Source of the DNA: Roseivivax jejudonensis
GTDB taxonomy: Bacteria > Pseudomonadota > Alphaproteobacteria > Rhodobacterales > Rhodobacteraceae
Assembly (NCBI RefSeq): GCF_900172265.1
Contig: NZ_FWFK01000007.1
Span: 186,001-250,000 of the forward strand
DNA: 64,000 nt
Direction of reading: 5' to 3'
Program-made: the position numbers and the translations under genes
In this document: positions 16,875 through 25,437 of the stretch, one piece after another
Position numbering within the stretch: position 1 is the stretch's first letter
How the letters are laid out: the number at the start of each line of letters is the position of its first letter
Notes under the pieces: generated by a model
Databases searched by the model: none
What the model saw: only the letters and a program-made list of their open reading frames with translations
Told to the model about the DNA's origin: nothing

Positions 16875-18212
16875 TCAGCCATCCGGAAAGCGCAGCGTCA
16901 CCCGCAGGCCCGGCCCCGCATCGGACAGCTCCGGCGGGGCGCCGTGCAACTGCGCGATGGCCGTGACCAGTGACAGACCCAGCCCATTGCCCGGCGTCGT
17001 GCGGCTTCGTTCCAGCCGGTAGAGACGGCGCAGGACGTTCTCGCGCTCGGCCTCCGGAATGCCGGGGCCGGTATCGGCCACCGACAGCGTGCGATCCGCC
17101 CCCACCGTCACGGTCACGTGCGCATCGCGGCCGGCGTGGCGCAGGGCGTTCTCCAGAAGGTTCGCCAGCGCCTGCGCAATCAGGTCGCGGTCCCCGGTCA
17201 CGGTGACCGGCCGCTCCGGCAACGCGACCGACAGCGCGATGCCGGCCTCCTCGGCCGCCGGGTCGTAAAGCTCCACCATCTCCGCGGCGAGCGCGCTCAG
17301 GTCGACCGGGCCGAACCCCTGCGCCGGGCTGCCACCCTCGATCTGCGCGATCTGCAGCAGCGCGCGGAACACCGCGGTCGCGCGCGCCGCCTCGCTTTCG
17401 GCCCGCCGCGCGAGATCGGCGGCGCGCGTTTCCTCGGGCAGATCGGCCCGTAGATCCTCGAGCAGAACCGAGATCCGCTGCAACGGTGTGCGCAGGTCGT
17501 GCGCGATATCGGCCGAGACCTGCCGCAGCGCGTCCGTCGCCGCTTCCTGCCGCGCCGCCATCCGGTTCACGCCCTGTCCGATCCGCGCGAGGTCGTCGCC
17601 CGCGCGGTCCGACGGGTCGTAGCGCGCGGTCAGGTCGCCTCCCGCGATCTCGGCCAGCGTCCGCTCGATCCGCGTGACCCGGCGCGCGGACCGCCGCGCG
17701 ACCAACGTCCCGATCCCGAGCGACAGCAGCGTCGTCGGCACGAGGCTGAGAACAAGCAGTGCAAGGAACGTGCGCCGCAGCGCGTCGAGGGGCGCAAGGC
17801 TCTCTGCGACGATCAGCACGCCGGAGGACAGCCGGCGCACCTCGCGGACATAGCCCGCGTCCGACAGGGGCCGGTTCGGCCCGAGCGCGACCAGCCGGGG
17901 CTGGCCGCCGCGCATCACCGCGTCGGCATTGCCGGCGCGTCGCCCGTCGTCGCCCAGGAACACGTAGACCCGGTTGCGCGGCTCGGCGGCGCGCGCACGG
18001 GCGCCCACCAGCGTGGCGAGCGCCGCAGGCGTCGCCGTCACGTCGAGCCCGGCCATCTCGGCCGATACGCTCTGTCGGATCTGCGCCTTGGTGGTGGCTG
18101 CGAGCTGCAGGTAAGCCCCGCCGAGCGTCGCGCCGTTCACGAGCGTGAACAGGGCCACGAGGAACAACGCCAGACGGACCGGGGTCGAGGACAGGACGCG
18201 TCCGGCCCTCAT
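16875..18212 (-). CDS. Sensor histidine kinase
   Basis: A 445-residue membrane kinase: transmembrane segments about 10-32 and 147-172 enclose a periplasmic sensor of about 115 residues, followed by a HAMP linker (about 172-225), a DHp domain with the phospho-acceptor His238 in ADIAHDLRTPL, and a HATPase_c domain with LLENALRHAGRDA, DTGPGIPEAE and NGLGLSLV. The ATG at 18212 overlaps the response-regulator stop by 4 bp, so the two are coupled. The pair diverges from an htrA/degP gene, suggesting envelope-stress sensing. Confidence 0.9.
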   Translation of the reverse strand: MRAGRVLSSTPVRLALFLVALFTLVNGATLGGAYLQLAATTKAQIRQSVSAEMAGLDVTATPAALATLVGARARAAEPRNRVYVFLGDDGRRAGNADAVMRGGQPRLVALGPNRPLSDAGYVREVRRLSSGVLIVAESLAPLDALRRTFLALLVLSLVPTTLLSLGIGTLVARRSARRVTRIERTLAEIAGGDLTARYDPSDRAGDDLARIGQGVNRMAARQEAATDALRQVSADIAHDLRTPLQRISVLLEDLRADLPEETRAADLARRAESEAARATAVFRALLQIAQIEGGSPAQGFGPVDLSALAAEMVELYDPAAEEAGIALSVALPERPVTVTGDRDLIAQALANLLENALRHAGRDAHVTVTVGADRTLSVADTGPGIPEAERENVLRRLYRLERSRTTPGNGLGLSLVTAIAQLHGAPPELSDAGPGLRVTLRFPDG

Positions 18213-18883
18213 CCGTCGATCCGGTAGCCCGCGCCGCGCACGGTGACGATGAGATCGCGCTCGAAGGGCCGGTCCACCTTCGCCCGAAGCCGAGAGATAT
18301 GCGTCTCGACGACGTTGGTCTGGGGATCGAAATGCAGGTTCCACACCGCTTCGAGAAGCATGGTCCGGGTCTGCACCCGACCCTTGCGGCGCAGCAGGTG
18401 CTCGAGCAACGCGAACTCGCGAGGCAGCAGGTCGATCGTCTGGCCGCCGCGCGTCACCGTCCGGCGGACAAGGTCCATCTCGAGGTCGCCGGCCCGCAGC
18501 ACCGTCTCGGTCTCGTCCGACAGGGGCAGCCGCCGCGCGAGCGCGGCGATCCGCGCCGAAAGCTCGCCGAACGCGAAGGGCTTGGCGAGGTAGTCGTCAC
18601 CGCCCGCACGCAAGCCCTCGATCCGGTCCTCGGTGGTGCCCATCGCCGTCAGGAACAGCGCGGGCGTCGGCACCTTGGCCGCGCGCAGCGCCTTCACGAG
18701 GCTCAGCCCGTCGAGATCGGGCAGCATCCGGTCGACCACGATCACGTCGTAGCCCTGCGACATCGCCTGCGCGAGCGCGTCCTTGCCCGACTCCAGCGCG
18801 TCCACGGCATGACCTTCCTCGGTCAGGCCGCGCACGATGAAGTCCGCGGTGGTCGGATCGTCCTCCACGACAAGCAGTTTCAT
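18209..18883 (-). CDS. OmpR-family response regulator
   Basis: A 224-residue regulator with a receiver domain (acidic pocket Glu7-Asp8-Asp9, phospho-acceptor Asp51 in VVDRMLPDLDG, Lys near 102 in YLAKPF) and a winged-helix DNA-binding domain (LLPREFALLEHLLRRKGRV … TNVVETHISRLRAKVDR … TVRGAGYRID). I took the ATG at 18883 because MKLLVVEDD is the usual family start. It partners the adjacent kinase. The closest named relatives by feel are TctD/QseB-like regulators. Confidence 0.92.
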   Translation of the reverse strand: MKLLVVEDDPTTADFIVRGLTEEGHAVDALESGKDALAQAMSQGYDVIVVDRMLPDLDGLSLVKALRAAKVPTPALFLTAMGTTEDRIEGLRAGGDDYLAKPFAFGELSARIAALARRLPLSDETETVLRAGDLEMDLVRRTVTRGGQTIDLLPREFALLEHLLRRKGRVQTRTMLLEAVWNLHFDPQTNVVETHISRLRAKVDRPFERDLIVTVRGAGYRIDG

Positions 18884-19160
18884 GCGGTTCGTGCCTCTCG
18901 TCGGCTCACGACCGCGTAAGTGGGGGTCGCGGCGCCGTGATTTCAAGCGCGGAATGCCGCCCTCCGCCCGCCGTGACCAACCTTACGAATATGTAATCGT
19001 CTGGCCGATGTCCCGGTAATCCGGCGGACCGACCTTTGTCCCATCCGGCGCCGGGCACCCATCGCCCGCTGCCGGCCCCCATTGTCATGCGGCGGGAGGG
19101 CACCGCGGCCGATCGGCCGTCCTCCTGTGCCGCGAGAGACCCGATTGGAGCAGGACACCG
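18884..19160. promoter_or_regulatory. Divergent promoter region between response regulator and htrA
   Basis: A 277-bp intergenic stretch between the divergently transcribed two-component operon and the HtrA protease gene. It is the natural place for the regulator's own operator. I see an AT-richer block around 18990-19015 (ACCTTACGAATATGTAATCG) that could be a promoter or operator core, but no clear tandem half-sites that I can defend. Confidence 0.4.
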
Positions 19161-20303
19161 ATGACCATCACACCCCGCCGCACCGTGTCGGCCCTCGCCA
19201 TTGCCACGATGATCGCCGCCGGCGGCGTCACCACGCTCGGCCAGGGCCCCGCCGAGGCGCAATCCGCCCCGCAGCCGGGCAACGACTACGTCGATCTCGT
19301 CGCCGAGCTGTCGCCCGCCGTGGTGACGATCGAGGTGACCAAGACCCGCCAGAACGCGCAGTTCGAACGCGAGATGCCGCAGGGCGACTTCCCGTGGGAG
19401 GAGTTCATGCGCCGCTTCGGCATGCCCGAGGGTCACGGCCAGATGCCCCCCCGCGGCATGCCAGACCGCCAGATGCAGGGCACCGGCACCGGCTTCGCGA
19501 TCTCCGCGGACGGCACCATCGTCACCAACGCGCACGTCGTGTCGGACGCCGACGAGGTGACCGTGACCCTCGAGGACGGGCGCGAGTTCGACGCCGAGGT
19601 GATCGGCCTCGACGAAGCGACCGATCTCGCCGTGCTCGAGATCGACGCCACGGATCTGGACTTCGTCGAATTCGGCGACTCGACCACGCTGCGCGTCGGG
19701 CAGAACGTCATCGCCATCGGCAACCCGTTCGGCCTCGGCAACACCGTGACAACGGGCATCGTCTCGGCGCTCGGCCGCGACATCAACGCCGGCCCGTTCG
19801 ACGACTTCATCCAGACCGACGCGGCGATCAACCGCGGCAACTCGGGCGGCCCGCTCTTCAACGAGGCTGGCGAGGTCGTGGGCGTGAACACCGCGATCAT
19901 CTCGCCCACCGGCGGCTCTGTCGGCATCGGCTTCTCCGTCCCGTCCGAGATCGCTGCCGAGGTCGTCACCGACCTGACCGATGACGGCGAGGTCGAGCGT
20001 GGCTGGCTCGGCGTCCGCATCGCACCCGTGTCCGAGGACGTGGCGCGCGCGCTCGGCTTCGACGACGACACCGGCGTGATGATCGAGAGCGTGCAGAACG
20101 ATACGCCCGCGGCCGCCGCCGGGCTCCAGGACGGCGACATCGTCATGTCGGTCAACGGCGACACGATGGGCGGCCCGCGCGACCTGACCCGCGCCATCGC
20201 CATCGAGCGTCCGGGCGCCGAGGTCGAGATCGAGGTGCTGCGCCGTGGCGAAACCGAAAGTTTCACCGTCGAGCTCGGCAACCGCGCCGACATGCCGACC
20301 TGA
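19161..20303 (+). CDS. HtrA/DegP-family periplasmic serine protease
   Basis: A 380-residue exported trypsin-like protease. A signal peptide (about 1-34, ending AEAQS) precedes the protease domain with the triad His125 (TNAHVV), Asp155 (EATDLAVLE) and Ser228 (NRGNSGGPLF). A single PDZ domain occupies about 275-370 (GWLGVRIAPVSEDVARALGF … PGAEVEIEVLRRGE). It is shorter than two-PDZ DegP, and closer to DegS or DegQ in architecture, although it lacks a DegS-style membrane anchor. It degrades or refolds damaged envelope proteins. The divergent two-component system is its likely regulator. Confidence 0.9.
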   Translation: MTITPRRTVSALAIATMIAAGGVTTLGQGPAEAQSAPQPGNDYVDLVAELSPAVVTIEVTKTRQNAQFEREMPQGDFPWEEFMRRFGMPEGHGQMPPRGMPDRQMQGTGTGFAISADGTIVTNAHVVSDADEVTVTLEDGREFDAEVIGLDEATDLAVLEIDATDLDFVEFGDSTTLRVGQNVIAIGNPFGLGNTVTTGIVSALGRDINAGPFDDFIQTDAAINRGNSGGPLFNEAGEVVGVNTAIISPTGGSVGIGFSVPSEIAAEVVTDLTDDGEVERGWLGVRIAPVSEDVARALGFDDDTGVMIESVQNDTPAAAAGLQDGDIVMSVNGDTMGGPRDLTRAIAIERPGAEVEIEVLRRGETESFTVELGNRADMPT

Positions 20304-20328
20304 TCGGCAGCCACGATGCCATGACACG

Positions 20329-20357
20329 AGGGGCGTCCCGCCGGGGCGCCCCTTTTT
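20329..20357 (+). terminator. Intrinsic terminator after htrA
   Basis: An 11-bp stem (AGGGGCGTCCC / GGGGCGCCCCT, one G-T pair) with a 3-nt loop, followed by TTTTT at 20353-20357, 26 bp after the protease stop. Confidence 0.9.
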
Positions 20358-20433
20358 CGTGCCTTGCGCGGCAGGCGCGCGCGCCGCTATGGCGCTCTGG
20401 CGCATCCGACACGCCGACAGCCCGAGAGCCGCC

Positions 20434-21291
20434 ATGACCGACGTTTCCCGCCCGTTCGCAGCCCGCTTCGCCGACATCGCCGACCGGCGCTCCGCCTTCT
20501 GCTTCGGCGCCGATCCCTCGCCGGCGGTGTTGCGGGACTGGGGCCTGCCCGCGGACGCGACCGGGCTCGCCGATTTCGTGTCGATCGTGCTGGAGGCGGT
20601 CGAGGCCGGCCATGTCGGCCTGCTGAAGCCGCAGGTCGCCTTCTACGAGGCGTTCGGACCGGCCGGCATGGCGGAGCTCGCGCGGCTGATCGCCGGCGCG
20701 CGCAACCGCGGCCTTCTGGTGATCGCCGACGCCAAGCGTGGCGATATCGGCACGTCGTCCGCCGGCTACGGCGCGGCGTGGCTGGGGCGGGGCGGCTTCG
20801 ACGCGGATGCGGTGACGCTGACCGCCTATCTCGGGCTGGGCGCGCTCTCTCCGGTGTTCGACCGCGCGGCGGACACCGGCAGCGCGGCCTTCGTCGTCGT
20901 GCGCTCGTCCAATCCCGAGGGCGCGGCGCTGCAATCGGCCCTGTCGGGCGACGTCGCGGTGGCCGACCGTCTCGCCGCCGAGATCGAGGCGGAGAACGCC
21001 CGCCTTGCGCCCGGGGCCACCGGACCGGTCGGCGCGGTGATCGGCGCGACGCTCGGGGCCGAGGCGACGCGCACCGTCGCGGCGATGCCGAGCGCGCTGT
21101 TCCTTGTCCCGGGCCTCGGCGCGCAGGGCGGCACGCTCGAGGACATGGCACGGATCTTTGTCGGCGCCGAGGCCCGCGTCATCCCGACCGCCTCGCGCGC
21201 CATCCTCGCCGCCGGCCCGTCCGTCGCGGACCTGCGCACCGCGCTCGCCCGGAACGCCGAGGCGGCGATGCGCCTGCGTCCCAAGGCATGA
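20434..21291 (+). CDS. pyrF: Orotidine-5'-phosphate decarboxylase, type 2
   Basis: A 285-residue enzyme for the last step of UMP synthesis. The catalytic loop DAKRGDIGTSSAGYG lies near residue 98, and LLKPQVAFYEAFG and LGALSPVFDRA are typical of the type-2 (long, mycobacterial/myxobacterial-like) OMP decarboxylases. Type-1 enzymes are around 230 residues and have DxKxxDIPNT instead. Alphaproteobacteria of this group normally carry type 1, as far as I recall, so this may be transferred or an additional copy. The ATG at 20434 (MTDVSRPF) is chosen as the family-like start. Confidence 0.85.
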   Translation: MTDVSRPFAARFADIADRRSAFCFGADPSPAVLRDWGLPADATGLADFVSIVLEAVEAGHVGLLKPQVAFYEAFGPAGMAELARLIAGARNRGLLVIADAKRGDIGTSSAGYGAAWLGRGGFDADAVTLTAYLGLGALSPVFDRAADTGSAAFVVVRSSNPEGAALQSALSGDVAVADRLAAEIEAENARLAPGATGPVGAVIGATLGAEATRTVAAMPSALFLVPGLGAQGGTLEDMARIFVGAEARVIPTASRAILAAGPSVADLRTALARNAEAAMRLRPKA

Positions 21292-21350
21292 CGCCGGGCG
21301 GCCGGATCGGCCCTCGGGCAGGGCGGGTCGTGGATGTGTCGTGGGGGTTT

Positions 21351-21426
21351 TGGTGGAGCCTAGGGGGATCGAACCCCTGACCTCCTGCATGCCATGCAGG
21401 CGCTCTCCCAGCTGAGCTAAGGCCCC
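21351..21426 (-). tRNA. tRNA-Ala (anticodon GGC)
   Basis: The minus strand folds as a 76-nt cloverleaf: 5' GGGGCCT acceptor, D-arm TAGCTCAGCTGGGAGAGC, anticodon arm CCTGCATGGCATGCAGG with GGC at the centre, T-arm with GGTTCGATCCC, and a 3' end GGCTCCACCA, so the CCA tail is encoded. It reads GCC codons. It sits between pyrF and the TIGR02300 gene with no neighbouring rRNA or integrase. Confidence 0.95.
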
Positions 21427-21524
21427 GAATGTGACGGCGCCGCCGGCGCCGTGGAGCGTCGTCTATCCAAGGGCCGGGACGGGATCAAGCGGAAAATCCG
21501 GCCCGTTCCCGGCACCTCGGACCG

Positions 21525-21851
21525 TCAGTCGTCGCCTTCGTCGGAGACGTCCGCGATCTCGTCGAGCGACACGTTGTCGTCGTCGTCATCGTCCTCGAGA
21601 ACATCGTCGTCATCGAGTTCGACCTCGACGTCCTCTTCGGTCTCGTTGTCCGACTCTTTCTCGGTCGCGGCCTTCTTCGACTTGCGGCTCGCGCCGTCCT
21701 CGGCGTCCGCGGCGATCATGCTGCGCTTGCCGGTCTCGACCTCGACGACCTCGCCCGTGTAGGGGCTGATCACCGGGTTCTGGTTCAGGTCGTAGAAGCG
21801 CTTGCCGGTCGTGGGGCAGACACGTTTGACACCCCATTCTTCCTTCGGCAT
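21525..21851 (-). CDS. TIGR02300 family (FYDLN acid) protein
   Basis: A 108-residue protein beginning MPKEEWGVKRVCPTTGKRFYDLNQNPVISPYTG, the hallmark of the FYDLN-acid family restricted to alphaproteobacteria, followed by a long low-complexity acidic tail rich in Asp and Glu (about 70-108). Function unknown. The single-domain size is typical. Confidence 0.9.
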   Translation of the reverse strand: MPKEEWGVKRVCPTTGKRFYDLNQNPVISPYTGEVVEVETGKRSMIAADAEDGASRKSKKAATEKESDNETEEDVEVELDDDDVLEDDDDDDNVSLDEIADVSDEGDD

Positions 21852-21975
21852 GGGAGGTCCTTTCCCGAATATCGTGGCTCTTGCGGTAGATCACGGCCCC
21901 CTGCCATAACGCGCGAGGGCCGTCAACGGCCCGCCGCCCGCGCCCGAGAGACGCCAAGCGACAGGAGCCTCCGAC

Positions 21976-22677
21976 ATGGGACGCATCGCCTTGCCCGGCA
22001 ACCCGCCGATCTCGGTCGATCTGCGCCGCTCCGCCGCCGCGCGGCGGATTTCGCTGCGCCTGTCGGGCATCGACGGGCGGGTGACCCTGACGTTGCCGCG
22101 GCGGGTGCCGGAGGCCGAGGGCATCGCCTTCCTGCGCGAAAAGGAGGGCTGGCTGCGGCGTCACCTGTCGGACCGGGCACCCGAGGTCCCGGTGGGCCCC
22201 GGCGCCATCCTGCCGCTCGAGGGCGCCCCGCACGAGATCGTGTCCGGGGCCGGGCGGGGCGTGCGGATCGAGGACGGGCGGCTCGCGGTTCCGGGCGATC
22301 CTGCCACCTCCGGCGCGCGGCTCCGCGCCTGGCTGCGCGAGCGTGCGCGCACGCGGCTGGCCGCGGCATCCGACCGGCACGCCGCGGCGCTCGGCCGCCG
22401 CTACGACCGCATCACGCTGCGCGACACGCGTTCGCGCTGGGGCTCGTGCTCGTCGGCCGGCGCGCTGATGTATTCGTGGCGGCTGATCCTCGCGCCGCCC
22501 GAGGTGCTCGACTATGTCGCCGCGCACGAGGTCGCGCATCTCGCCGAGATGAACCATTCGCCCGACTTCTGGGCCGTGGTCGACCGGCTCTGCCCGGGCT
22601 GGCGCGCGCAGCGCGACTGGCTGCGCCGCGAGGGCGGCGGCCTGCATCGCTACCGCTTCGAGACGACACAGGATTGA
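21976..22677 (+). CDS. YgjP/M48-like zinc metallopeptidase
   Basis: A 233-residue protein of the DUF45/YgjP group. The zinc motif HEVAHLAEMNHSPDFW (HExxH plus a downstream His) is near residue 185, preceded by the conserved RDTRSRWGSCSSAGALMYSWRLILAP. Substrates of the family are not well established. GACAGGAG lies upstream of the ATG. It is followed after 30 bp by a GntR-family gene. Confidence 0.87.
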   Translation: MGRIALPGNPPISVDLRRSAAARRISLRLSGIDGRVTLTLPRRVPEAEGIAFLREKEGWLRRHLSDRAPEVPVGPGAILPLEGAPHEIVSGAGRGVRIEDGRLAVPGDPATSGARLRAWLRERARTRLAAASDRHAAALGRRYDRITLRDTRSRWGSCSSAGALMYSWRLILAPPEVLDYVAAHEVAHLAEMNHSPDFWAVVDRLCPGWRAQRDWLRREGGGLHRYRFETTQD

Positions 22678-22707
22678 CGGCGCCGCATTTTGTGATCACA
22701 TCGCGGC

Positions 22708-23382
22708 ATGCTGTCTCCGTCGCGCTCTTCGCCGATCTTCGGACCGCGGGCCGCCGAGCCCGCGCCCTCGGCGCATGACCGGGTCTACCGCGGGCTGCGG
22801 TCGCGCATCATGTTCGGCCAGATCGCGCCGGGCGAGCCGCTGACCCTGCGCGGCATCGGGCGCGAGTTCGACGTGTCGATGACGCCCGCGCGCGAGGCGG
22901 TGCAGCGCCTCGTCGCCGAGGGCGCGCTGTCGATGTCGGCCTCGGGCCGGGTTGCGACGCCGGAACTGACGCCCGAACGGATCGAGGAACTGGCCGCCCT
23001 GCGTGCGCTCATCGAGGTCGAGCTTGCCAGCCGGGCGCTGCCCCGCGCGCACATGGCGCTGATCGACCGGCTGCAGACGATCAACGGCGCGATCTCCGAA
23101 GTGGTCCAGAACCGCGACGCCGTGGGCTACATCCGGGGCAACCTGGAATTCCACCGCACGCTCTACCTGCGGGCGCAGGCGCCGGCGATGCTGGCGATGG
23201 CCGAGACGGTCTGGCTGCAACTCGGCCCGACGATGCGGTCGCTCTACAGCCGGTTGCGCCGCTCCGAGGCGCCGCATTTCCACCGGCTGATCATCGCCGC
23301 GCTCAAGGCCGGGGACGAGCCGGGCCTGCGCCTCGCCGTGCGTTCGGACGTCACGCAGGGCCTCAAGATGCTGGTCGCGTGA
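22708..23382 (+). CDS. GntR-family transcriptional regulator, FadR/FCD subfamily
   Basis: A 224-residue regulator with an N-terminal winged helix (VYRGLRSRIMFGQIAPGEPL … DVSMTPAREAVQRLVAEGAL, about 30-75) and a C-terminal all-helical FCD effector domain with the metal-binding D/H pattern (NLEFHRTLYL near 150, HFHRLIIAALKAGD near 190). Such proteins respond to small carboxylates. No target operon is evident; the neighbours are a peptidase and accA. Confidence 0.87.
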   Translation: MLSPSRSSPIFGPRAAEPAPSAHDRVYRGLRSRIMFGQIAPGEPLTLRGIGREFDVSMTPAREAVQRLVAEGALSMSASGRVATPELTPERIEELAALRALIEVELASRALPRAHMALIDRLQTINGAISEVVQNRDAVGYIRGNLEFHRTLYLRAQAPAMLAMAETVWLQLGPTMRSLYSRLRRSEAPHFHRLIIAALKAGDEPGLRLAVRSDVTQGLKMLVA

Positions 23383-23454
23383 TCGCGCCAAGGTCGCGCG
23401 CGGGCCGAGCGCGCCAGAAGCGGCGACCGTGATCCGGCGGCCTTCGCCTCGGCG

Positions 23455-24414
23455 TCAGGCCGCGAGGCCCTTCGCGCCCATCTTGAGGAACTTCTCGCGG
23501 CGTTGCCGCACGATGTCGGTGCGCGAGACGTCCTCGAGCTGACCGAGCATCGCCGCCAGGGTCGCCGCGACGCTCGCCATCATGCTTTCGGGGTCGCGGT
23601 GCGCGCCGCCCAGCGGTTCGGGAATGATCCGGTCGATCACGCCGAGCTTGTGCAGATCCTGCGCCGTCAGGCGCAGCGCCTCGGCGGCTTCGCGCATCTT
23701 CTCCGAATCCTTCCACAGGATCGAGGCGCAGCCTTCGGGCGAGATCACCGAATAGACCGAGTGTTCGAGCATCGCGACGCGGTTGGCGGTGGCGAAGGCC
23801 ACCGCACCGCCCGATCCGCCTTCGCCGATCACGATGGACACCAGCGGCACGCCGATCTGAAGGCAGGTTTCGGTCGAGCGCGCGATCGCTTCGGACTGGC
23901 CGCGCTCCTCCGCGCCCTTGCCGGGATACGCGCCGGGCGTGTCGACGAGCGTGACAACGGGCAGGCCGAAGCGGTCTGCCATCTCCATCAGCCGGATCGC
24001 CTTGCGGTAGCCCTCGGGCCGGGCCATGCCGAAATTGTGGGTGAGCCGCGAGCTCGTGTCGTGGCCCTTCTCGTGGCCGATCACCATCACCGCGCGGTCG
24101 TTGAACCGCGCGAGCCCCCCCATGACCGCATGATCGTCGCCGAAGGCGCGGTCGCCGGCGAGCGGCGTGTACTCGGTAAACAGCGCCGCGATGTAGTCGC
24201 GGCAATGCGGCCGTTCGGGATGGCGCGCGACCTGGCATTTCCGCCACGGCGTCAGCTTGGCGTAGAGATCGCGCAGCATCGTCTCGGCCTTGCGGTCGAG
24301 CGCCGCGGCCTCGTCGCCGATATCGACCTCCGCGTTCGCCGCCGCCATGGCGCGCAGCTCTTCCGCCTTGCCTTCGATCTCGGCGAGCGGCTTTTCGAAG
24401 TCGAGATAGTGCAT
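23455..24414 (-). CDS. accA: Acetyl-CoA carboxylase carboxyltransferase subunit alpha
   Basis: A 319-residue protein with the complete AccA architecture, transferring carboxyl from carboxybiotin to acetyl-CoA with AccD for fatty acid synthesis. It opens with the coiled region [17 protein letters not shown]. The crotonase-fold core carries [33 protein letters not shown] near 160 and [39 protein letters not shown] near 205. Length and order match E. coli AccA. Confidence 0.95.
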   Translation of the reverse strand: MHYLDFEKPLAEIEGKAEELRAMAAANAEVDIGDEAAALDRKAETMLRDLYAKLTPWRKCQVARHPERPHCRDYIAALFTEYTPLAGDRAFGDDHAVMGGLARFNDRAVMVIGHEKGHDTSSRLTHNFGMARPEGYRKAIRLMEMADRFGLPVVTLVDTPGAYPGKGAEERGQSEAIARSTETCLQIGVPLVSIVIGEGGSGGAVAFATANRVAMLEHSVYSVISPEGCASILWKDSEKMREAAEALRLTAQDLHKLGVIDRIIPEPLGGAHRDPESMMASVAATLAAMLGQLEDVSRTDIVRQRREKFLKMGAKGLAA

Positions 24415-24492
24415 CTGGGGCTCCGGAATATCGCGCCCGATATGGCGAAGGCTGGGCCCGGATGCAACCGGCGGCGCGCCGACCGCCCCCGC

Positions 24493-25086
24493 TCAGGCGA
24501 GGAACACCGGCACCAGCGTGGCCACCAGCAGGATCGCCATGACGACGTTGAAGATCCGCAGCCGCCGCGCGTCGCCGAGGATCCGGCCGATCCCGGTTCC
24601 GAGGATCGTCCAGGCGCTGGTCGAGATCAGCGACACGAGGACGTAGATCCCCGCGACCCAGGCCACCGCGCCGAGATCGCGCCCGGGCGCGTAGAGCGTG
24701 ATCGCCGACAGACCCATCGACCACGCCTTGGGATTGACCCATTGGAAGCCCGCGGCCTCGAGAAATGTCAGCGGCCGCCCGCGCGCGGCGCTCTCCGTCC
24801 GCGGTGCCGCCGTCGCGATCTTCCAGGCGAGATAGAGAAGGTAGAGCGCCGAGACGATGCGCAGGATCGCGTAGGCCGGCGGCCATAGGTCGAACACGCG
24901 CATGACCCCGAGCCCGACGAGGAAGGTCATCGCCGGAAACCCCAGCGCGATCCCGGCCATGTGCGGCACGGTCCGCGCGACCCCGAAATTCGCCCCCGAC
25001 GCCATCAGCATGAAGTTGTTCGGTCCCGGCGTGATGACCGTGACGAGCGCGAAGGTCGCGAGCGCGGTGAGAAGATCGGGGCTCAT
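24493..25086 (-). CDS. LysE-family amino acid exporter
   Basis: A 197-residue inner-membrane protein with about six hydrophobic segments. The N-terminal VTVITPGPNNFMLMASGANFG is the LysE/RhtB hallmark, and FQWVNPKAWSMGL near 115 is also conserved. It exports an amino acid or derivative; the substrate cannot be told. I chose the ATG at 25086 because the hydrophobic family start follows directly. It is the last core-like gene before the accessory region. Confidence 0.87.
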   Translation of the reverse strand: MSPDLLTALATFALVTVITPGPNNFMLMASGANFGVARTVPHMAGIALGFPAMTFLVGLGVMRVFDLWPPAYAILRIVSALYLLYLAWKIATAAPRTESAARGRPLTFLEAAGFQWVNPKAWSMGLSAITLYAPGRDLGAVAWVAGIYVLVSLISTSAWTILGTGIGRILGDARRLRIFNVVMAILLVATLVPVFLA

Positions 25087-25437
25087 ACGCTGCCAGAAGC
25101 ATGCGCGGGCCGGAGATGCAATCCGCTCCGCGAGCGGGGGACTTCGGCGGAGGGGACGGGAGCGAGGGCACTTCCCAAGCGGTGATTGCACGCGAGGCAA
25201 CAGCCGAAGTCAGTTCTCGCCGAATGGCGACTTACCAGCCAAAAGCGGCGAAGGTGCGAAGCGAACTCGAAGCGACCGATTGCTGTCGCGCATCATGGCC
25301 TCTTTGCCCCAAAATTGGCGGAGAGGGCGTCTACTGCATACGGGGCAATTCCATCATGAACTTGGCATTCGCCCAATAACACCAGACTTGGGTGTGCGTT
25401 CCCTCGCCGGAAATCTATAGAGGCCTGATACACTTCT
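25087..25437. other. Gene-free border between core and accessory DNA
   Basis: About 350 bp with no supportable gene. Base composition falls from very GC-rich to mixed within it, around 25190-25400, which marks the left edge of the accessory region. I looked for a direct repeat shared with the sequence after the serine recombinase (35233-35330) and saw none by eye. Confidence 0.5.

Noticed and set aside
21351-21426. tRNA-Ala as an integration site of the accessory region
   Set aside because: It is 4 kb from the accessory border, with core genes between, and no partial tRNA copy is visible elsewhere.
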